This document shows positions 1 to 9,674 of a stretch of 62,252 nucleotides of DNA, one piece after another; position 1 is the first letter of the stretch; each line of letters begins with the position of its first letter. This DNA is from Allosphingosinicella sp. GTDB lineage: Bacteria; Pseudomonadota; Alphaproteobacteria; Sphingomonadales; Sphingomonadaceae. The stretch spans positions 1 to 62,252 of the forward strand of contig JAUJOJ010000016.1 in assembly GCA_030447665.1 (NCBI GenBank), written 5' to 3'. The notes beneath the pieces are model-generated. The model searched no databases. It was not told the origin of the DNA and saw only the letters and a program-made list of their open reading frames with translations. The translations under genes and the position numbers were made by a program.

Positions 1-256
1 CGGGGAGAGGGAGCGGAGCCCCTGAATGTCGATAGGCCCTAGTGCGCTTTTCCCGGCCGTTGCGCCATCTGGCGCACGCATTGGTGAAGTCCCTTCGCTG
101 GTCGATTGCCCCCTGGCGGATTTGCCGAAGGAACGCTTAGCGGGTTCTGGCCCAAACCCGATTGAAGGCGCGTGCCCCGTTAGCGAGGGCGATGATCGCC
201 GGACGCGCCGAGAGCTTGTACTCGCCAGGCAAGCGGCCTCTCGCTACGGCACCTCG

Positions 257-1378
257 ATGACGGCGCTCAAAGTTCTGGAAACCGACTTGCGGCGGCTGGA
301 GGAGGTTGGCCGGCGACGGGTTCTTACGACTCGCCGAGGCCAGGACTTCGCCTCCAACGACTATCTCGGGCTCGCCGGCTCCGACCGGCTTCGGCAGGCA
401 ATCTCAGACGCGCTCGATCGCGGCGTCCCGATCGGCTCGGGCGGCTCGCGCCTGCTCCGCGGCAATGCGGAAGAGCATGAGCAACTGGAGGAGGAGGCGG
501 CGCGCTTCTTCGGCGCGCAAAGCGCGCTCTTTACGGGTGCCGGCTATGGAGCGAACCTTCTCATCTTCGCCACGCTTCCTCAGCGGGGGGATCTCGTCGT
601 TCACGACGAGCTCGTCCACGCGAGCGCGCACGAGGGTATGCGTCTCGGCCGCGCCGAACGGACGGCGTTCGCGCATAACGATATCGGCGCCGCTGCCGAT
701 GCCGTCGCGAGCTGGCGCCGCCGCGGCGGACGGGGCACGCCATGGATTGCGGTGGAGAGCCTCTACAGCATGGATGGCGACCGGGCACCGCTCGCCGATC
801 TCACGGCCCTGGCAGATCGCGAGGCCGCGATGCTCGTCATTGATGAAGCGCATGCGACGGGCGTGTTTGGACCTGAGGGCCGGGGGCTGGCGGCGGGGCT
901 GGAAGGCCGCGACAATGTCGTGACGCTCAGGACTTGCGGCAAGGCACTCGGCTGCGAGGGCGCTCTCATCCTCGGTCCCGCCATTGTGCGCGACTTCCTC
1001 ATCAACCGGGGACGCGGCTTCATCTTCTCGACAGCGCCCTCGCCGCTGATCGCCGCTGCGGTGGGGCAGGCGCTCCGCATCCTTCGCGAGGAGCCGGAAC
1101 GGCGCGAGCGCCTCAGCACGCTCGTTCGCCATGCCGGTCGTGAACTCGGGCACCTCGGAATTGCCGCCACGGGCTCATCGATCCAGCCGGTCCTGATCGG
1201 CGACGACAGGCGGACAATGGAGGTCGCGTCAGCGCTCCAGGCCGCCGGCTTCGACGTGCGCGGCATCCGCCCGCCGACCGTGCCGGCGGGCACGTCGCGC
1301 CTGCGTCTTTCCATCACCCTTAACGTGGACCAGGCCGCGATTTCGGCGCTCGCAACTGCTCTACGGAAACTGCTTTGA
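257..1378 (+). CDS. bioF: 8-amino-7-oxononanoate synthase (BioF)
   Basis: This PLP enzyme condenses pimeloyl thioester with alanine in biotin synthesis. The motif [11 protein letters not shown] near the N-terminus and the segment around [10 protein letters not shown] are diagnostic of the alpha-oxoamine synthase family. From the ATG at 257 the protein is 373 residues, the usual BioF length. The frame is open further upstream to an ATG at 26 that has a GGAG Shine-Dalgarno about 7 nt before it; that start would add a 77-residue extension with no recognised domain, so I prefer 257 although its own ribosome site is weak. The stop overlaps the TTG start of bioD, so the two are translationally coupled. 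It is the first gene of bioF-bioD-bioA. Confidence 0.93.
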   Translation: MTALKVLETDLRRLEEVGRRRVLTTRRGQDFASNDYLGLAGSDRLRQAISDALDRGVPIGSGGSRLLRGNAEEHEQLEEEAARFFGAQSALFTGAGYGANLLIFATLPQRGDLVVHDELVHASAHEGMRLGRAERTAFAHNDIGAAADAVASWRRRGGRGTPWIAVESLYSMDGDRAPLADLTALADREAAMLVIDEAHATGVFGPEGRGLAAGLEGRDNVVTLRTCGKALGCEGALILGPAIVRDFLINRGRGFIFSTAPSPLIAAAVGQALRILREEPERRERLSTLVRHAGRELGHLGIAATGSSIQPVLIGDDRRTMEVASALQAAGFDVRGIRPPTVPAGTSRLRLSITLNVDQAAISALATALRKLL

Positions 1379-1998
1379 CCAGCACCATCATCGTGACGGG
1401 AACCGACACCGAGGTCGGCAAAACGGTGTTTGCCGCGGCGATCGCGAGTGTACTCGGCGCGCGCTACTGGAAACCGGTCCAGTCCGGGCTCGATGGCGGC
1501 GGGGACGCATCTGCCGTGGCCGCCCTTGGCGTGCGCGCCGACCGCATTCTGCCTGAAGCTTATCGGTTGACCACACCCTGCTCGCCGCATCTTTCGGCCG
1601 AGCTCGACGGGGTGGAGATCGACCCCGAACGCCTCGCTCTACCCTCCATACCGGGTGCCCTTGTCGTCGAGGGCGCAGGCGGAGCGCTCGTGCCCCTCAC
1701 GCGCCGGCTCCTCTACGTCGAATTGTTCGCCCGTTGGGGGCAGCCGGTCGTTGTCGTTGCGCGAACCAGCCTCGGCACGATCAACCACAGCCTGCTCACC
1801 ATTGAGGCGTTGCGCGCTCGGGCGGTGCCGATCCTGGGCGTTGCCTTCAACGGCGAGGCCAATGAGGACAGCGAGGCTGTGATCGCCAAGATCGGCCGGG
1901 TGAAGCGGCTCGGCCGCCTGCCCCACCTTGCCCAACTCACCCCCGAGACGCTCCGGGCGGCCTTCCTCGACGGCTTCAGGCTAGAGGATTTCAAGTGA
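1375..1998 (+). CDS. bioD: Dethiobiotin synthetase (BioD)
   Basis: BioD carboxylates 7,8-diaminopelargonate to dethiobiotin using ATP. The N-terminus reads [20 protein letters not shown], in which GTDTEVGKT is the family P-loop, and [12 protein letters not shown] is the second nucleotide and substrate motif. The length is 207 residues, slightly shorter than typical. The start is a TTG embedded in the bioF stop (TTGA), and the gene ends in the GTG of bioA, so start and stop are shared on both sides. This argues for a tightly coupled tricistronic mRNA. No frame damage is visible. Confidence 0.95.
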   Translation: MTSTIIVTGTDTEVGKTVFAAAIASVLGARYWKPVQSGLDGGGDASAVAALGVRADRILPEAYRLTTPCSPHLSAELDGVEIDPERLALPSIPGALVVEGAGGALVPLTRRLLYVELFARWGQPVVVVARTSLGTINHSLLTIEALRARAVPILGVAFNGEANEDSEAVIAKIGRVKRLGRLPHLAQLTPETLRAAFLDGFRLEDFK

Positions 1999-3242
1999 GC
2001 CCGTCGCCCGTCTGGCACCCCTTCACGCAGCACGGTCTGCAGGAGCCAATCCCGCTCGTCACGCACGCCGAGGGCGCTTCCTTGTTCACCGCGGACGGTC
2101 GGCGCGTCGTTGACGCCATTTCGTCCTGGTGGGTGACCACGCACGGCCATGCACACCCGCGGCTCAGCCGTGCGATCGCCGAGCAGGCTGCCCGGCTCGA
2201 CCAGATCATCTTCGCGGGTTGGACACACGAGCCGGCAGAGACGCTCGCGGCCGGATTGCGCGCGCTGATGCCGCCCGAGCTGACGCGGGTCTTCTTTTCC
2301 GATTCGGGATCGACGAGCGTAGAGGTCGCGCTCAAGATGGCGCTCGGCTACTGGCTGCATCGCGGCGAGCCCCGGCACCGCATCCTCGTGCTTGACCATG
2401 GCTATCACGGCGACACGATCGGGGCGATGTCGGTGGGCGCGCGCGGCGTTTTCAACCATGCCTACGAGCCGCTCCTATTCGACGTGGAAACGATCCCTTT
2501 CCCTGGCTCAGGCCGCGAACAGGAAGCGCTGGACGCGCTCGAGCGGGCCTGCCGTACCCGGGCTGCTGCCTTCCTGGTCGAGCCGCTGATCCTCGGCGCG
2601 GGCGGCATGCTGATCTACTCGCCCCAGACGCTTGCCGAGATGCGGCGCATCTGCTTGGCCTATGGCGTGCTCTTCATCGCCGATGAAGTGATGACCGCCT
2701 GGGGCCGCACCGGCACGCTTCTCGCCTGCGAGCAGGCTGGGGTCGTACCGGACATCCTCTGCCTGTCGAAAGGGCTTACGGGTGGGGCCATACCGCTTGC
2801 CGTGACCATGGCGACCGAACCCGTCTACCTCGCCCATTATGGGCAGGAACGATCGCGGATGTTCTTTCATTCGTCCAGCTACACCGCCAACCCGATCGCG
2901 TGCGCGGCCGCCAACGCGAACCTCGCCATTTGGCGCGAGGAGCCGGTCCTGGACCGCATCGCCGACCTGTCACGCCGGCAGGCGGAACGGATGTCAGCGC
3001 TGGCCGCGCATCCTGCGGTGACGAACCCGCGCCAATTGGGCACGATCGCTGCGCTCGAGATCGGCCGTCCCGGAGGTTATCTGTCCGACCTTGCTCCCCG
3101 GCTGCTCGCCTTCTTTCGAGAGCGCGACCTGCTCCTCCGACCGCTGGGAAACACTGTCTACGTGATGCCGCCCTATTGCATTTCGGACGCCGATTTGGAC
3201 CGGATCTACCAAGCGATTGAGCACGCCTGCGAGCTGGTCTGA
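1995..3242 (+). CDS. bioA: Adenosylmethionine-8-amino-7-oxononanoate aminotransferase (BioA)
   Basis: BioA converts 7-keto-8-aminopelargonate to 7,8-diaminopelargonate with S-adenosylmethionine as amino donor. The N-terminal VWHPFTQH and [14 protein letters not shown] motifs are characteristic of BioA among class III aminotransferases. [14 protein letters not shown] holds the PLP-binding Asp, and [10 protein letters not shown] contains the Schiff-base Lys. The protein is 415 residues. It begins with GTG inside the bioD stop (GTGA) and closes the biotin operon; BioB is not next to it here. The 260 bp after the stop hold no gene or convincing terminator that I can see. Confidence 0.95.
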   Translation: MSPSPVWHPFTQHGLQEPIPLVTHAEGASLFTADGRRVVDAISSWWVTTHGHAHPRLSRAIAEQAARLDQIIFAGWTHEPAETLAAGLRALMPPELTRVFFSDSGSTSVEVALKMALGYWLHRGEPRHRILVLDHGYHGDTIGAMSVGARGVFNHAYEPLLFDVETIPFPGSGREQEALDALERACRTRAAAFLVEPLILGAGGMLIYSPQTLAEMRRICLAYGVLFIADEVMTAWGRTGTLLACEQAGVVPDILCLSKGLTGGAIPLAVTMATEPVYLAHYGQERSRMFFHSSSYTANPIACAAANANLAIWREEPVLDRIADLSRRQAERMSALAAHPAVTNPRQLGTIAALEIGRPGGYLSDLAPRLLAFFRERDLLLRPLGNTVYVMPPYCISDADLDRIYQAIEHACELV

Positions 3243-3507
3243 CAATATAAATGGGGCGAACTCGAAGGGTCCGCTTCTCGGCTCCGACAAAGCGCGACGG
3301 AGGTCCGGCGTGGGGCGACAATGTTCCTGACGAGATCGGCCATTCGTCGCGGGTGAGCGAGTCTGTCCTCCGTCCGCCAAGGGTTCTGATGGAACAGTCC
3401 GAAAATGGCCGACAGCGCGCGTCTTATGCCCACCTGCCTTCGGCTTCAACTTAGCGGACACTGCCGCTGGATCTCTTTTGGAGCTCACGTCGAGTGAATG
3501 CGTCCGT

Positions 3508-3831
3508 TCACGCCTTCGGGGAAGACCCCCCCTGCAGCACACCGCGCGACGGATTGTTGTAGAGAATGTTCAGCACGTGATTGGGCGTCCGGCCGAAGGC
3601 GATGCCATTCTCGTTCGACGGCACGACGTTGGACATTTGCCTGAGCTGAACCACGGGCTGGTCAAGGTCCTGCGGGCGGTCGAGCCGGTCGCGCAGGGCG
3701 GACAGGGCAACCGACCGGGAGCGCGCCGGCTCGCCGATCTTGTAGATCACCGAGCGCACCGCACCCATGTGATAGCCTTCGGCCGCAAGGAGGCCGGCAG
3801 CGTGGCCCCGGTCAGTGACGCCGGCCGACGA
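3508..3831 (-). pseudogene. Unidentified protein fragment, downstream of cupin gene
   Basis: An open stretch of about 107 codons lies on the minus strand, 4-6 bp after the cupin stop, bounded upstream by an in-frame TGA. It contains TDRGHAAGLLAAEGYHMG and NHVLNILYNNPSRGV, which read like genuine folded-protein sequence with normal GC3 bias. Only an internal ATG at 3768 is available as a start. I do not recognise the family. It may be the C-terminal part of a gene whose 5' half has been lost or lies behind a frame break. Confidence 0.35.
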
Positions 3832-3837
3832 TCATCC

Positions 3838-4104
3838 TCAGGGGCCGTACTCCTCGGCGTGGACGGTGCCGCGCGCGACGAACGCCTTGTCTCCGGGTCC
3901 GAAGCGATGGATCATCGACCTGTCCACCTCGATCAGCTTGAACTCGCCCGCCAATATGTAGAGGCAGACGTCATAATCGTGCTGGTGCGGCTCGGTTCTT
4001 CCCGAGCTATAATCCTTGGCTGCCGCTTCGAAGCCGTCCCGGGCCATTTCCTCGATCATCTGATCTTCCGGAACTCCGGATTTGTCGGTTGTGACGACTG
4101 ACAT
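3838..4104 (-). CDS. Small single-domain cupin protein
   Basis: The 88-residue product starts at ATG 4104, preceded by a GAGGA ribosome site. It contains EPHQHDYDVCLYILAGEF, the first cupin motif with His-x-His ligands, followed by PGDKAFVARGTVHAEE, the second motif with its His. That is a one-domain beta-barrel that probably binds a divalent metal. The gene lies downstream of the MHS transporter on the same strand, about 107 bp away, so co-transcription is possible. No substrate can be assigned from sequence. Confidence 0.75.
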   Translation of the reverse strand: MSVVTTDKSGVPEDQMIEEMARDGFEAAAKDYSSGRTEPHQHDYDVCLYILAGEFKLIEVDRSMIHRFGPGDKAFVARGTVHAEEYGP

Positions 4105-4211
4105 GCTATCCTCGCGAGCTTGAGAAGCGGCCCGCATGCGCCCCTGGCGGCGCATGCGCAAGCGCGCGGGGCCGGCGGTGATCGTCACGCATGGTCTCGC
4201 CCCTGCAGGGA

Positions 4212-5885
4212 TCAGCTGTCGATATCGCGCTTGCGCGTTTCCGGCAGGAACAGCAGGCCGAGCACCACCGTCAGCGCCGCCACCACGATCGGGTACCAGA
4301 GGCCGTAGTAAATATCTCCGGTCGCCGCGACCATGGCGAAGGCGGTGGTGGGCAGGAAGCCGCCGAACCAGCCATTGCCGATATGATAGGGCAGCGACAT
4401 GGAGGTGTAGCGGATGCGGGCGGGAAAGAGCTCGACAAGCAGCGCCGCGATCGGGCCGTAGACCATCGTGACGTAGAGGACGAGCACGAACAGGATCAGC
4501 ACCACCAGCGGCCTGTCGATCTGTCTGGGATCGGCCTTGTCGGGGTAGCCGACCGCCTTGAGCGCCGCAGTCGCCCGGCCCTGGAAGGCTTTGATGGCAT
4601 CCGCGCGGGCAGCGCCGGAGAGCGCGCGCGGATCGACGGAGGGGATGGTCGTGCCGCCGATGCGAAGCTGGGCGAGCGTGCCCGGCGGCGCCGTCACGTT
4701 GGTGTAGCTGATGCCGGCCTTGGCGAGGAAGGACTTGGCGATATCGCAGGAGCGCGCGTCGAACTTGTTCCTGCCGACCGGGTCGAACTGGACGGAGCAA
4801 TCGTCCGGGTCCGCGACGATGCTCAGCGGGGCGCTGGCCTGGGCGGCGTAGAGCGCCGGATTGGCGGCCTTGGAAAGCGCGTGGAACAGCGGGAAGTAGG
4901 TTGTCGCGGCGAGGATGCAGCCGGCCATGATGATCGGCTTGCGCCCGATCTTGTCCGACAGCCATCCGAACAGGATGAAGAAGGGCGTGCCGATCGCCAG
5001 CGCGACGGCGATCATGACGTTGGTGGTGCCGCCGTCCACCTTCAGCATCTTTTCAAGGAAGAACAAAGCGTAGAATTGCCCGGTATACCAGACCACCGCC
5101 TGGCCCGCGACCGCGCCGAACAGGGCGATGATGACGAGCTTGAGGTTCGGCCACCTGGCGAACGCCTCGGTGAGCGGCGCTTTGGAAGTTGTCCCCTCCT
5201 CCTTCATCTTCCGGAAAACGGGGCTCTCGTTCAACTGCATGCGGATCCACATCGAAACGCCAAGCAGCACGATCGAGACGATGAAAGGGATCCTCCAGCC
5301 CCAGCTGGCAAAGGCCTCTTCGCCGAGGGCGTAGCGGACGCCGATCACCACCAGCAAGGCGGCGAACAGGCCGAGGGTCGCCGTCGTCTGGATGAAGCTC
5401 GTGTAGAGGCCGCGCTTGTGGTTCGGCGCATGTTCGGCGACGTAGGTCGCCGCGCCGCCATATTCGCCTCCCAGAGCCAGCCCCTGGAGCAGGCGGAGGA
5501 GGACGAGGATCACCGGCGCAGCCACCCCGATCGCCGCGTAGCTCGGCAGCAGCCCCACCAGGAAGGTGGACAGGCCCATGATGCCCATGGTGACGAGGAA
5601 GGTGTTCTTGCGGCCGACGAGATCGCCGATTCGCCCGAACAGGATCGCGCCGAACGGCCGCACCGCAAAGCCCGCTGCGAAGGCCGCCAGCGCGAAAATG
5701 AAGCCGGTCGTCTCGTTCACGCCCGAGAAGAACTGGGCCGAGATGATCGTCGCCAGCAGACCGTAAAGATAGAAATCATACCATTCGAACACAGTCCCCA
5801 GCGACGAGGCGGCGATGACGAGCCGCTCGCTTTGGGTCGCCTCGTGGTGCTTGGCCTGATCGCCGGTGTCGTAAGCCGCAGCCAT
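4212..5885 (-). CDS. MFS transporter of the metabolite:H+ symporter (MHS) family
   Basis: The 557-residue inner-membrane protein has the MHS start signature SSLGTVFEWYDFYLYG, the loop 2-3 motif FGRIGDLVGRKNTFLVTM, and LLRLLQGLALGGEYGGAATY. These place it with the dicarboxylate, proline/betaine and shikimate symporters. About twelve membrane segments are visible. It is longer than usual because a hydrophilic segment of roughly 110 residues, about residues 340-455, is inserted before the last membrane segments. That segment has two cysteines (DDCSV and ARSCDI) and probably faces the periplasm. The start ATG at 5885 follows a GAGGG site. Substrate unknown. Confidence 0.88.
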   Translation of the reverse strand: MAAAYDTGDQAKHHEATQSERLVIAASSLGTVFEWYDFYLYGLLATIISAQFFSGVNETTGFIFALAAFAAGFAVRPFGAILFGRIGDLVGRKNTFLVTMGIMGLSTFLVGLLPSYAAIGVAAPVILVLLRLLQGLALGGEYGGAATYVAEHAPNHKRGLYTSFIQTTATLGLFAALLVVIGVRYALGEEAFASWGWRIPFIVSIVLLGVSMWIRMQLNESPVFRKMKEEGTTSKAPLTEAFARWPNLKLVIIALFGAVAGQAVVWYTGQFYALFFLEKMLKVDGGTTNVMIAVALAIGTPFFILFGWLSDKIGRKPIIMAGCILAATTYFPLFHALSKAANPALYAAQASAPLSIVADPDDCSVQFDPVGRNKFDARSCDIAKSFLAKAGISYTNVTAPPGTLAQLRIGGTTIPSVDPRALSGAARADAIKAFQGRATAALKAVGYPDKADPRQIDRPLVVLILFVLVLYVTMVYGPIAALLVELFPARIRYTSMSLPYHIGNGWFGGFLPTTAFAMVAATGDIYYGLWYPIVVAALTVVLGLLFLPETRKRDIDS

Positions 5886-5975
5886 TCGCGCATCCCTCTC
5901 GTTCGCGGGGCAGCCTCGCCGGTTCCGTAGGAAGACTCAAGCCGCGCCGGCGGAAACGCTATAAACACGCGCAGC

Positions 5976-6488
5976 ATGGCCCCTGACGATCATCCGCCGC
6001 AGCCGCTGAAGCGCTCCTTCCCTCCGGTGGTGGACGAGGCGGTGCGCGTGCTCGTGCTCGGCAGCCTTCCGGGTGAGCGTTCGCTTGCCGCGACCCGCTA
6101 TTACGCCCATCCGCAGAACCAGTTCTGGCGCCTGATCGGCGCGGTGATCGAGACAGACCTCGCCGCGCTCGATTATCCGCGCCGTCTCGAGACGCTGCTC
6201 CAGGCGGGGGTCGGCCTCTGGGACTCGGTGGGATCGGCGATCCGGCAAGGCAGCCTCGACGGCAATATTCGCGGGCATGAGGCGAACCCGCTCGCCGAGC
6301 TTGCGGCGCGCCTGCCGGAGCTCCGCGCTATCGGCTTCAACGGCGGCACCTCGGCCCGGATCGGGATGAAAGCACTAGGGGAGCAGTTCCGCCTCGCGCT
6401 CGTGCCCCTCCCCTCCAGCAGCCCGGCCTACACGCTCCCCTTCGAGCGGAAGCGCGAGGCCTGGCTGCGGCTACGCGACTACCTTTAG
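5976..6488 (+). CDS. DNA-deoxyinosine glycosylase (uracil-DNA glycosylase superfamily)
   Basis: The 170-residue protein matches the small glycosylases that remove hypoxanthine (deaminated adenine) from DNA. VLVLGSLPGERSL is the first motif of this superfamily branch. YYAHPQNQFWRLIGA follows, and LPSSSPAY is the distal motif that enters the DNA groove. It is a cytoplasmic base-excision-repair enzyme. It is transcribed divergently from the MHS transporter, with 90 bp between the starts, and is intact. Confidence 0.85.
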   Translation: MAPDDHPPQPLKRSFPPVVDEAVRVLVLGSLPGERSLAATRYYAHPQNQFWRLIGAVIETDLAALDYPRRLETLLQAGVGLWDSVGSAIRQGSLDGNIRGHEANPLAELAARLPELRAIGFNGGTSARIGMKALGEQFRLALVPLPSSSPAYTLPFERKREAWLRLRDYL

Positions 6489-6501
6489 ACCGACCGGGAG
6501 C

Positions 6502-7158
6502 CTAAAGCTGGTGCCATTGATTGGGCTTGATGCGGTGATCGCCCCACCGGAATCCGTCGCCGCCGCCCCACTGGCCATCGGCGAAGATCCGCACCGCCAC
6601 CAGGCTGCCATAGCCGCCGCCGGCCTGGCGCGCGTTGATCCACCAGCCGGCGCTGGCGTCCCACAGCTTCACCTCATCATCGCCGACCAGCAGCGCATTG
6701 CCTTCGTGATAGATGGCGTCGTCCGTCAGCCAATGATCGGAAACCTCCTCGTCGCCCCACTTCTTGCGCCACTGCACCGTCGCGTCGGCGCTGTACTTCT
6801 GAACGAATTGGGCACGGAAGGCGGTAACTCCGCGCGCGGCGAACGCCTCGTGCGCGAGTGCGGCATGAGCGCCGCAATCGATCACGTCCCGCTCGACCAC
6901 GTCGCACCAGTGCATCGGCCAGGACGATGGGCCCCACTCGTATTTCTGCCGCAGCCAGCGCGGCCCGGTCTTGAGATCGCCGCCGTTCAATTGCGCGAAA
7001 TCGTTGGCGATGATCCACTCCCGCGCCACCTCGCAGCACGCCGCTTCATGATGGGAAAAGCAGCTGTACGGGAAATGCTGCCAGCGCTCGCTGGCGAGCG
7101 GAAGGCTATCCTCCCGCTCGAGAAGGTCGAGGCGAAGCTCAGCCGCGGCCAAATACAT
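6502..7158 (-). CDS. Transglutaminase-like / papain-fold protein in ATP-grasp locus
   Basis: The product is 218 residues from the ATG at 7158, chosen because GGAG lies 8 nt upstream, inside the end of the preceding gene; the reading frame extends 10 codons further. I do not recognise a named family. A Cys in DVIDCGAHAALAHEAF (C95), a His in IYHEGNALLVG (H151) and an Asp in VKLWDASAGWW (D167) are spaced and embedded like the Cys-His-Asp triad of transglutaminase-like hydrolases and acyltransferases; that reading is inference. It overlaps the end of the ATP-grasp/decarboxylase gene by 20 nt, so it is the second gene of a two-gene operon. No signal peptide, so probably cytoplasmic. Confidence 0.6.
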   Translation of the reverse strand: MYLAAAELRLDLLEREDSLPLASERWQHFPYSCFSHHEAACCEVAREWIIANDFAQLNGGDLKTGPRWLRQKYEWGPSSWPMHWCDVVERDVIDCGAHAALAHEAFAARGVTAFRAQFVQKYSADATVQWRKKWGDEEVSDHWLTDDAIYHEGNALLVGDDEVKLWDASAGWWINARQAGGGYGSLVAVRIFADGQWGGGDGFRWGDHRIKPNQWHQL

Positions 7159-9403
7159 AGGACATGCTCCTGTCATAACCGCCGGCATCGCAGAAAATCA
7201 GAAGGTCGCCGGCTTTGGATCCTTCGGGTAGCTGGACGTTGGCCGCGACGATGTCGTGCTCCATGCAGAGCCGGCCCATGAGGTTTGTCTTGCCCCGCCC
7301 GATCGGCTGAAGCTCGCCCGTCTCGCTGCACTTGCGCAGCATCCGGTGCGGATAGAAGAAGTACATTGGAAGCTCGGCGATCGAGGCATCCACCACGGCT
7401 TCGATGCTGTCGTCCTCATGCTCCTGGATTTCGAGGATGCGCATGGCGAGCGCCATTGACGGCTGGGCCATCGCCTTGCCGGGCTCGGAGACGATCTGGC
7501 GGACGCCCGGGAGCATCGCCTTTACAGTCCCGACCGCCTTGGCGAATTTGCTCTCGTCGTCCGAATGCCAGTCGTCCGGGAACCAGCCGCCGCCCATGTC
7601 GAGCACCTCGATCGTGCGTCCGGTCAGTTTCTCGATCGATCGGCACCATTTCAGCATCGATTCGAACAGGTGCCACCATTGCGAGACGCCGATCCGGTCG
7701 CTTGCCATGTGGAAATGCACGCCGAAGGCGGTGTCGGCGGGAAGACGCTTCACCGCCTCGACCAGCTTCCGGAACGTGCCGGGGCTGTCGAGCGGGATTC
7801 CGAAGCGGGAGACGACATTGGGCGTGCGGATGCGGATGCCGACGTGGCGTGAAGACATCTCGCCGGCTTCCATCGCCGTCAGCGTGCGTTCGAGGTCCGC
7901 GATGCTGTCGCAGAAAAAGGCGTGCATCCGCTCCTTCGGCATCAGCCCCTCCGGCCACCATTTGGCGGGCCCGTTGAGGATCACCTGATCGGGACGGAAG
8001 CCGACCTCCAGCGCCTTTTGCACTTCCAACAGGCTGATGCATTCGGCGTAAAAGCCGTTGTCGAGCGCGAGCTTGATGAGGCGTTCGTCCGGATTGGTCT
8101 TGATCGAATAGCCGCTCACCACCTGCACCTCGTTGGTGCTGAGTCGATGCGCCCGGTCGGCGGCCCGCTTGAACAGGCCCGACGCGGTCTGATCCATGAA
8201 CAGGAATTGCGGCGTCTGGACCCTGGCGAAGTCGTAGCTGTCGATATCCGCCACGAACGAATCCGGGATGGCGGGCAAGCCGTCCGGTCCGTCTTCCTCG
8301 ACCACGACTTCCAAGAGGTCCGGATTGGCCTTGTGGAGCTTCTTGGCAAGCGAGGTGAGACCCGAAGGATGCTTCATCGAATGGCCGATCGCGCCCGCGA
8401 AAGGCTCCGGCAGCGGCGGCAGCGGATAATCGCCGCGCACCGGCACTTCGAGCACGACGCGCGTGAACTCCTGTCCATGCGCCACCGACGGCTTGGGCAT
8501 TGCCCCGGTCGCGCCCTGCACGAGCAGGGCCGGGAGATTGTGGCCGGCGATCGTCGCCCCGTGCACCCAGGCCGGGAAACGCGGGTTCATCTCGAGCAGC
8601 CAGAGCTGATTCGAGGCATCGCGCACCATTTCGAGCTCGCCGCCGCCGGTCCATGCAAGCTCCTTCACCATGCGGCGAAGCGGGGCCATGAATTCCTCCG
8701 GCACTTCGGAAATGTCGCCGGCCCAGGTCTTCCCTTCCGGCGTGATCTCGCGCTTGCGCATGCTCACCGCGCCGAGCAGCTCGCCCTTGTAAGCGGCGAG
8801 CATCACCGATTCCTCATAGCCGCTGACATGGGACTGGAGGAAAAGCCGCTCGGTCGACCAGACCTTGGTCAGCGCATTGCGCGCCGCCGCGAACGAGTCC
8901 CAGGTCGGCGTCCGCGCCGCATCATAATAGGGCCCTTTGAGCCACACCCGCCAATTATGCTCGCGGCAGAAGGCGTGCAGATCCCAATCGCTGTGCTCGG
9001 TCGAGATATAGGGCGGAATTTTGACCGGAAGACCGCTTGCCGCCTCGACCGTCGGCTTGGTGATCCGCTTCAGCGCAGCCAAAGGCGGCGCGAGCAGATT
9101 GCGGTGCCCGTTCGGGAAAAGATCGGCAAGCCACATCGCTTCGAGGTCGCTGCCGGAAATCCACAGACCGCCTTCATCCAGCGCCTGCCTGACCCGCTCA
9201 CCATAACTTTCCAGGTCGAGCTCGTCCCAGGGACGCTGGATCCAGAGATCGTCCAGATCGTCCCAGTGGATACCGGAAACGCGGTTGGAATATTCCACTC
9301 CAACGAGGGTTGCGTTCGGAAAGGCCTGCCTCAGTGAGCGGACAATCCCGACGCCTGGCTGCGGATTGCCACCACAATAAAGCCCGCTCACATATACTTT
9401 CAT
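7139..9403 (-). CDS. Fused ATP-grasp ligase and PLP-dependent amino-acid decarboxylase
   Basis: This 754-residue protein joins two enzymes. The N-terminal part, roughly residues 1-330, is ATP-grasp-like: it begins MKVYVSGLYCGGNPQPGVG and carries GGGELEMVRDASNQLWLLEMNPRFPAW with the E-x-NPR metal-binding motif. The C-terminal part, roughly 380-754, is a fold-type III decarboxylase of the ornithine/diaminopimelate group: GYSIKTN supplies the PLP lysine (K435), then HFHMAS, MGGGWFP, SEPGKAM, the C-x-E motif in RLCMEHD (near 713) and DAGGYDRSMSYVFGRG. The start at 9403 has GGAG just upstream. One polypeptide could thus decarboxylate an amino acid and ligate an amine or amino acid with ATP. The reaction is unknown. 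Confidence 0.82.
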   Translation of the reverse strand: MKVYVSGLYCGGNPQPGVGIVRSLRQAFPNATLVGVEYSNRVSGIHWDDLDDLWIQRPWDELDLESYGERVRQALDEGGLWISGSDLEAMWLADLFPNGHRNLLAPPLAALKRITKPTVEAASGLPVKIPPYISTEHSDWDLHAFCREHNWRVWLKGPYYDAARTPTWDSFAAARNALTKVWSTERLFLQSHVSGYEESVMLAAYKGELLGAVSMRKREITPEGKTWAGDISEVPEEFMAPLRRMVKELAWTGGGELEMVRDASNQLWLLEMNPRFPAWVHGATIAGHNLPALLVQGATGAMPKPSVAHGQEFTRVVLEVPVRGDYPLPPLPEPFAGAIGHSMKHPSGLTSLAKKLHKANPDLLEVVVEEDGPDGLPAIPDSFVADIDSYDFARVQTPQFLFMDQTASGLFKRAADRAHRLSTNEVQVVSGYSIKTNPDERLIKLALDNGFYAECISLLEVQKALEVGFRPDQVILNGPAKWWPEGLMPKERMHAFFCDSIADLERTLTAMEAGEMSSRHVGIRIRTPNVVSRFGIPLDSPGTFRKLVEAVKRLPADTAFGVHFHMASDRIGVSQWWHLFESMLKWCRSIEKLTGRTIEVLDMGGGWFPDDWHSDDESKFAKAVGTVKAMLPGVRQIVSEPGKAMAQPSMALAMRILEIQEHEDDSIEAVVDASIAELPMYFFYPHRMLRKCSETGELQPIGRGKTNLMGRLCMEHDIVAANVQLPEGSKAGDLLIFCDAGGYDRSMSYVFGRG

Positions 9404-9674
9404 GATACTCCATGCATAGCTGAAACACCGCCCGAAAGAGCGCTGGGAAATAGGATTTACATGACGCAAGGTTGATGCGCGGCGAGGGAGGCCGCTTTTA
9501 TACGGAAGCTGGCCCGGGACATTAACAGAAATCAGGATTGATCGATTAAATTTATTATTGCCGATAACGGCGGACGGCGGCGAGGGTTCCGGAGGCGGGA
9601 TTTTGGCTGAAATCCGCGACCCAAAAGGGGGCGACCGGTTGAAATAGCAGATCGAACCCGCGACAAAGGGAGGA
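9404..9674. promoter_or_regulatory. Divergent promoter region of the ATP-grasp locus
   Basis: These 271 bp separate the divergent starts of the ATP-grasp/decarboxylase operon and the oxygenase gene. An AT-rich patch at about 9519-9557, including GATCGATTAAATTTATTATT, stands out from the GC-rich surroundings and is the most likely place for promoter elements or a regulator site. I cannot assign -35 and -10 hexamers with confidence. A shared region makes co-regulation of the three genes likely. Confidence 0.4.

Noticed and set aside
9404..9674. Riboswitch in the divergent ATP-grasp region
   Set aside because: I see no conserved riboswitch core or strong alternative stems; only an AT-rich patch.
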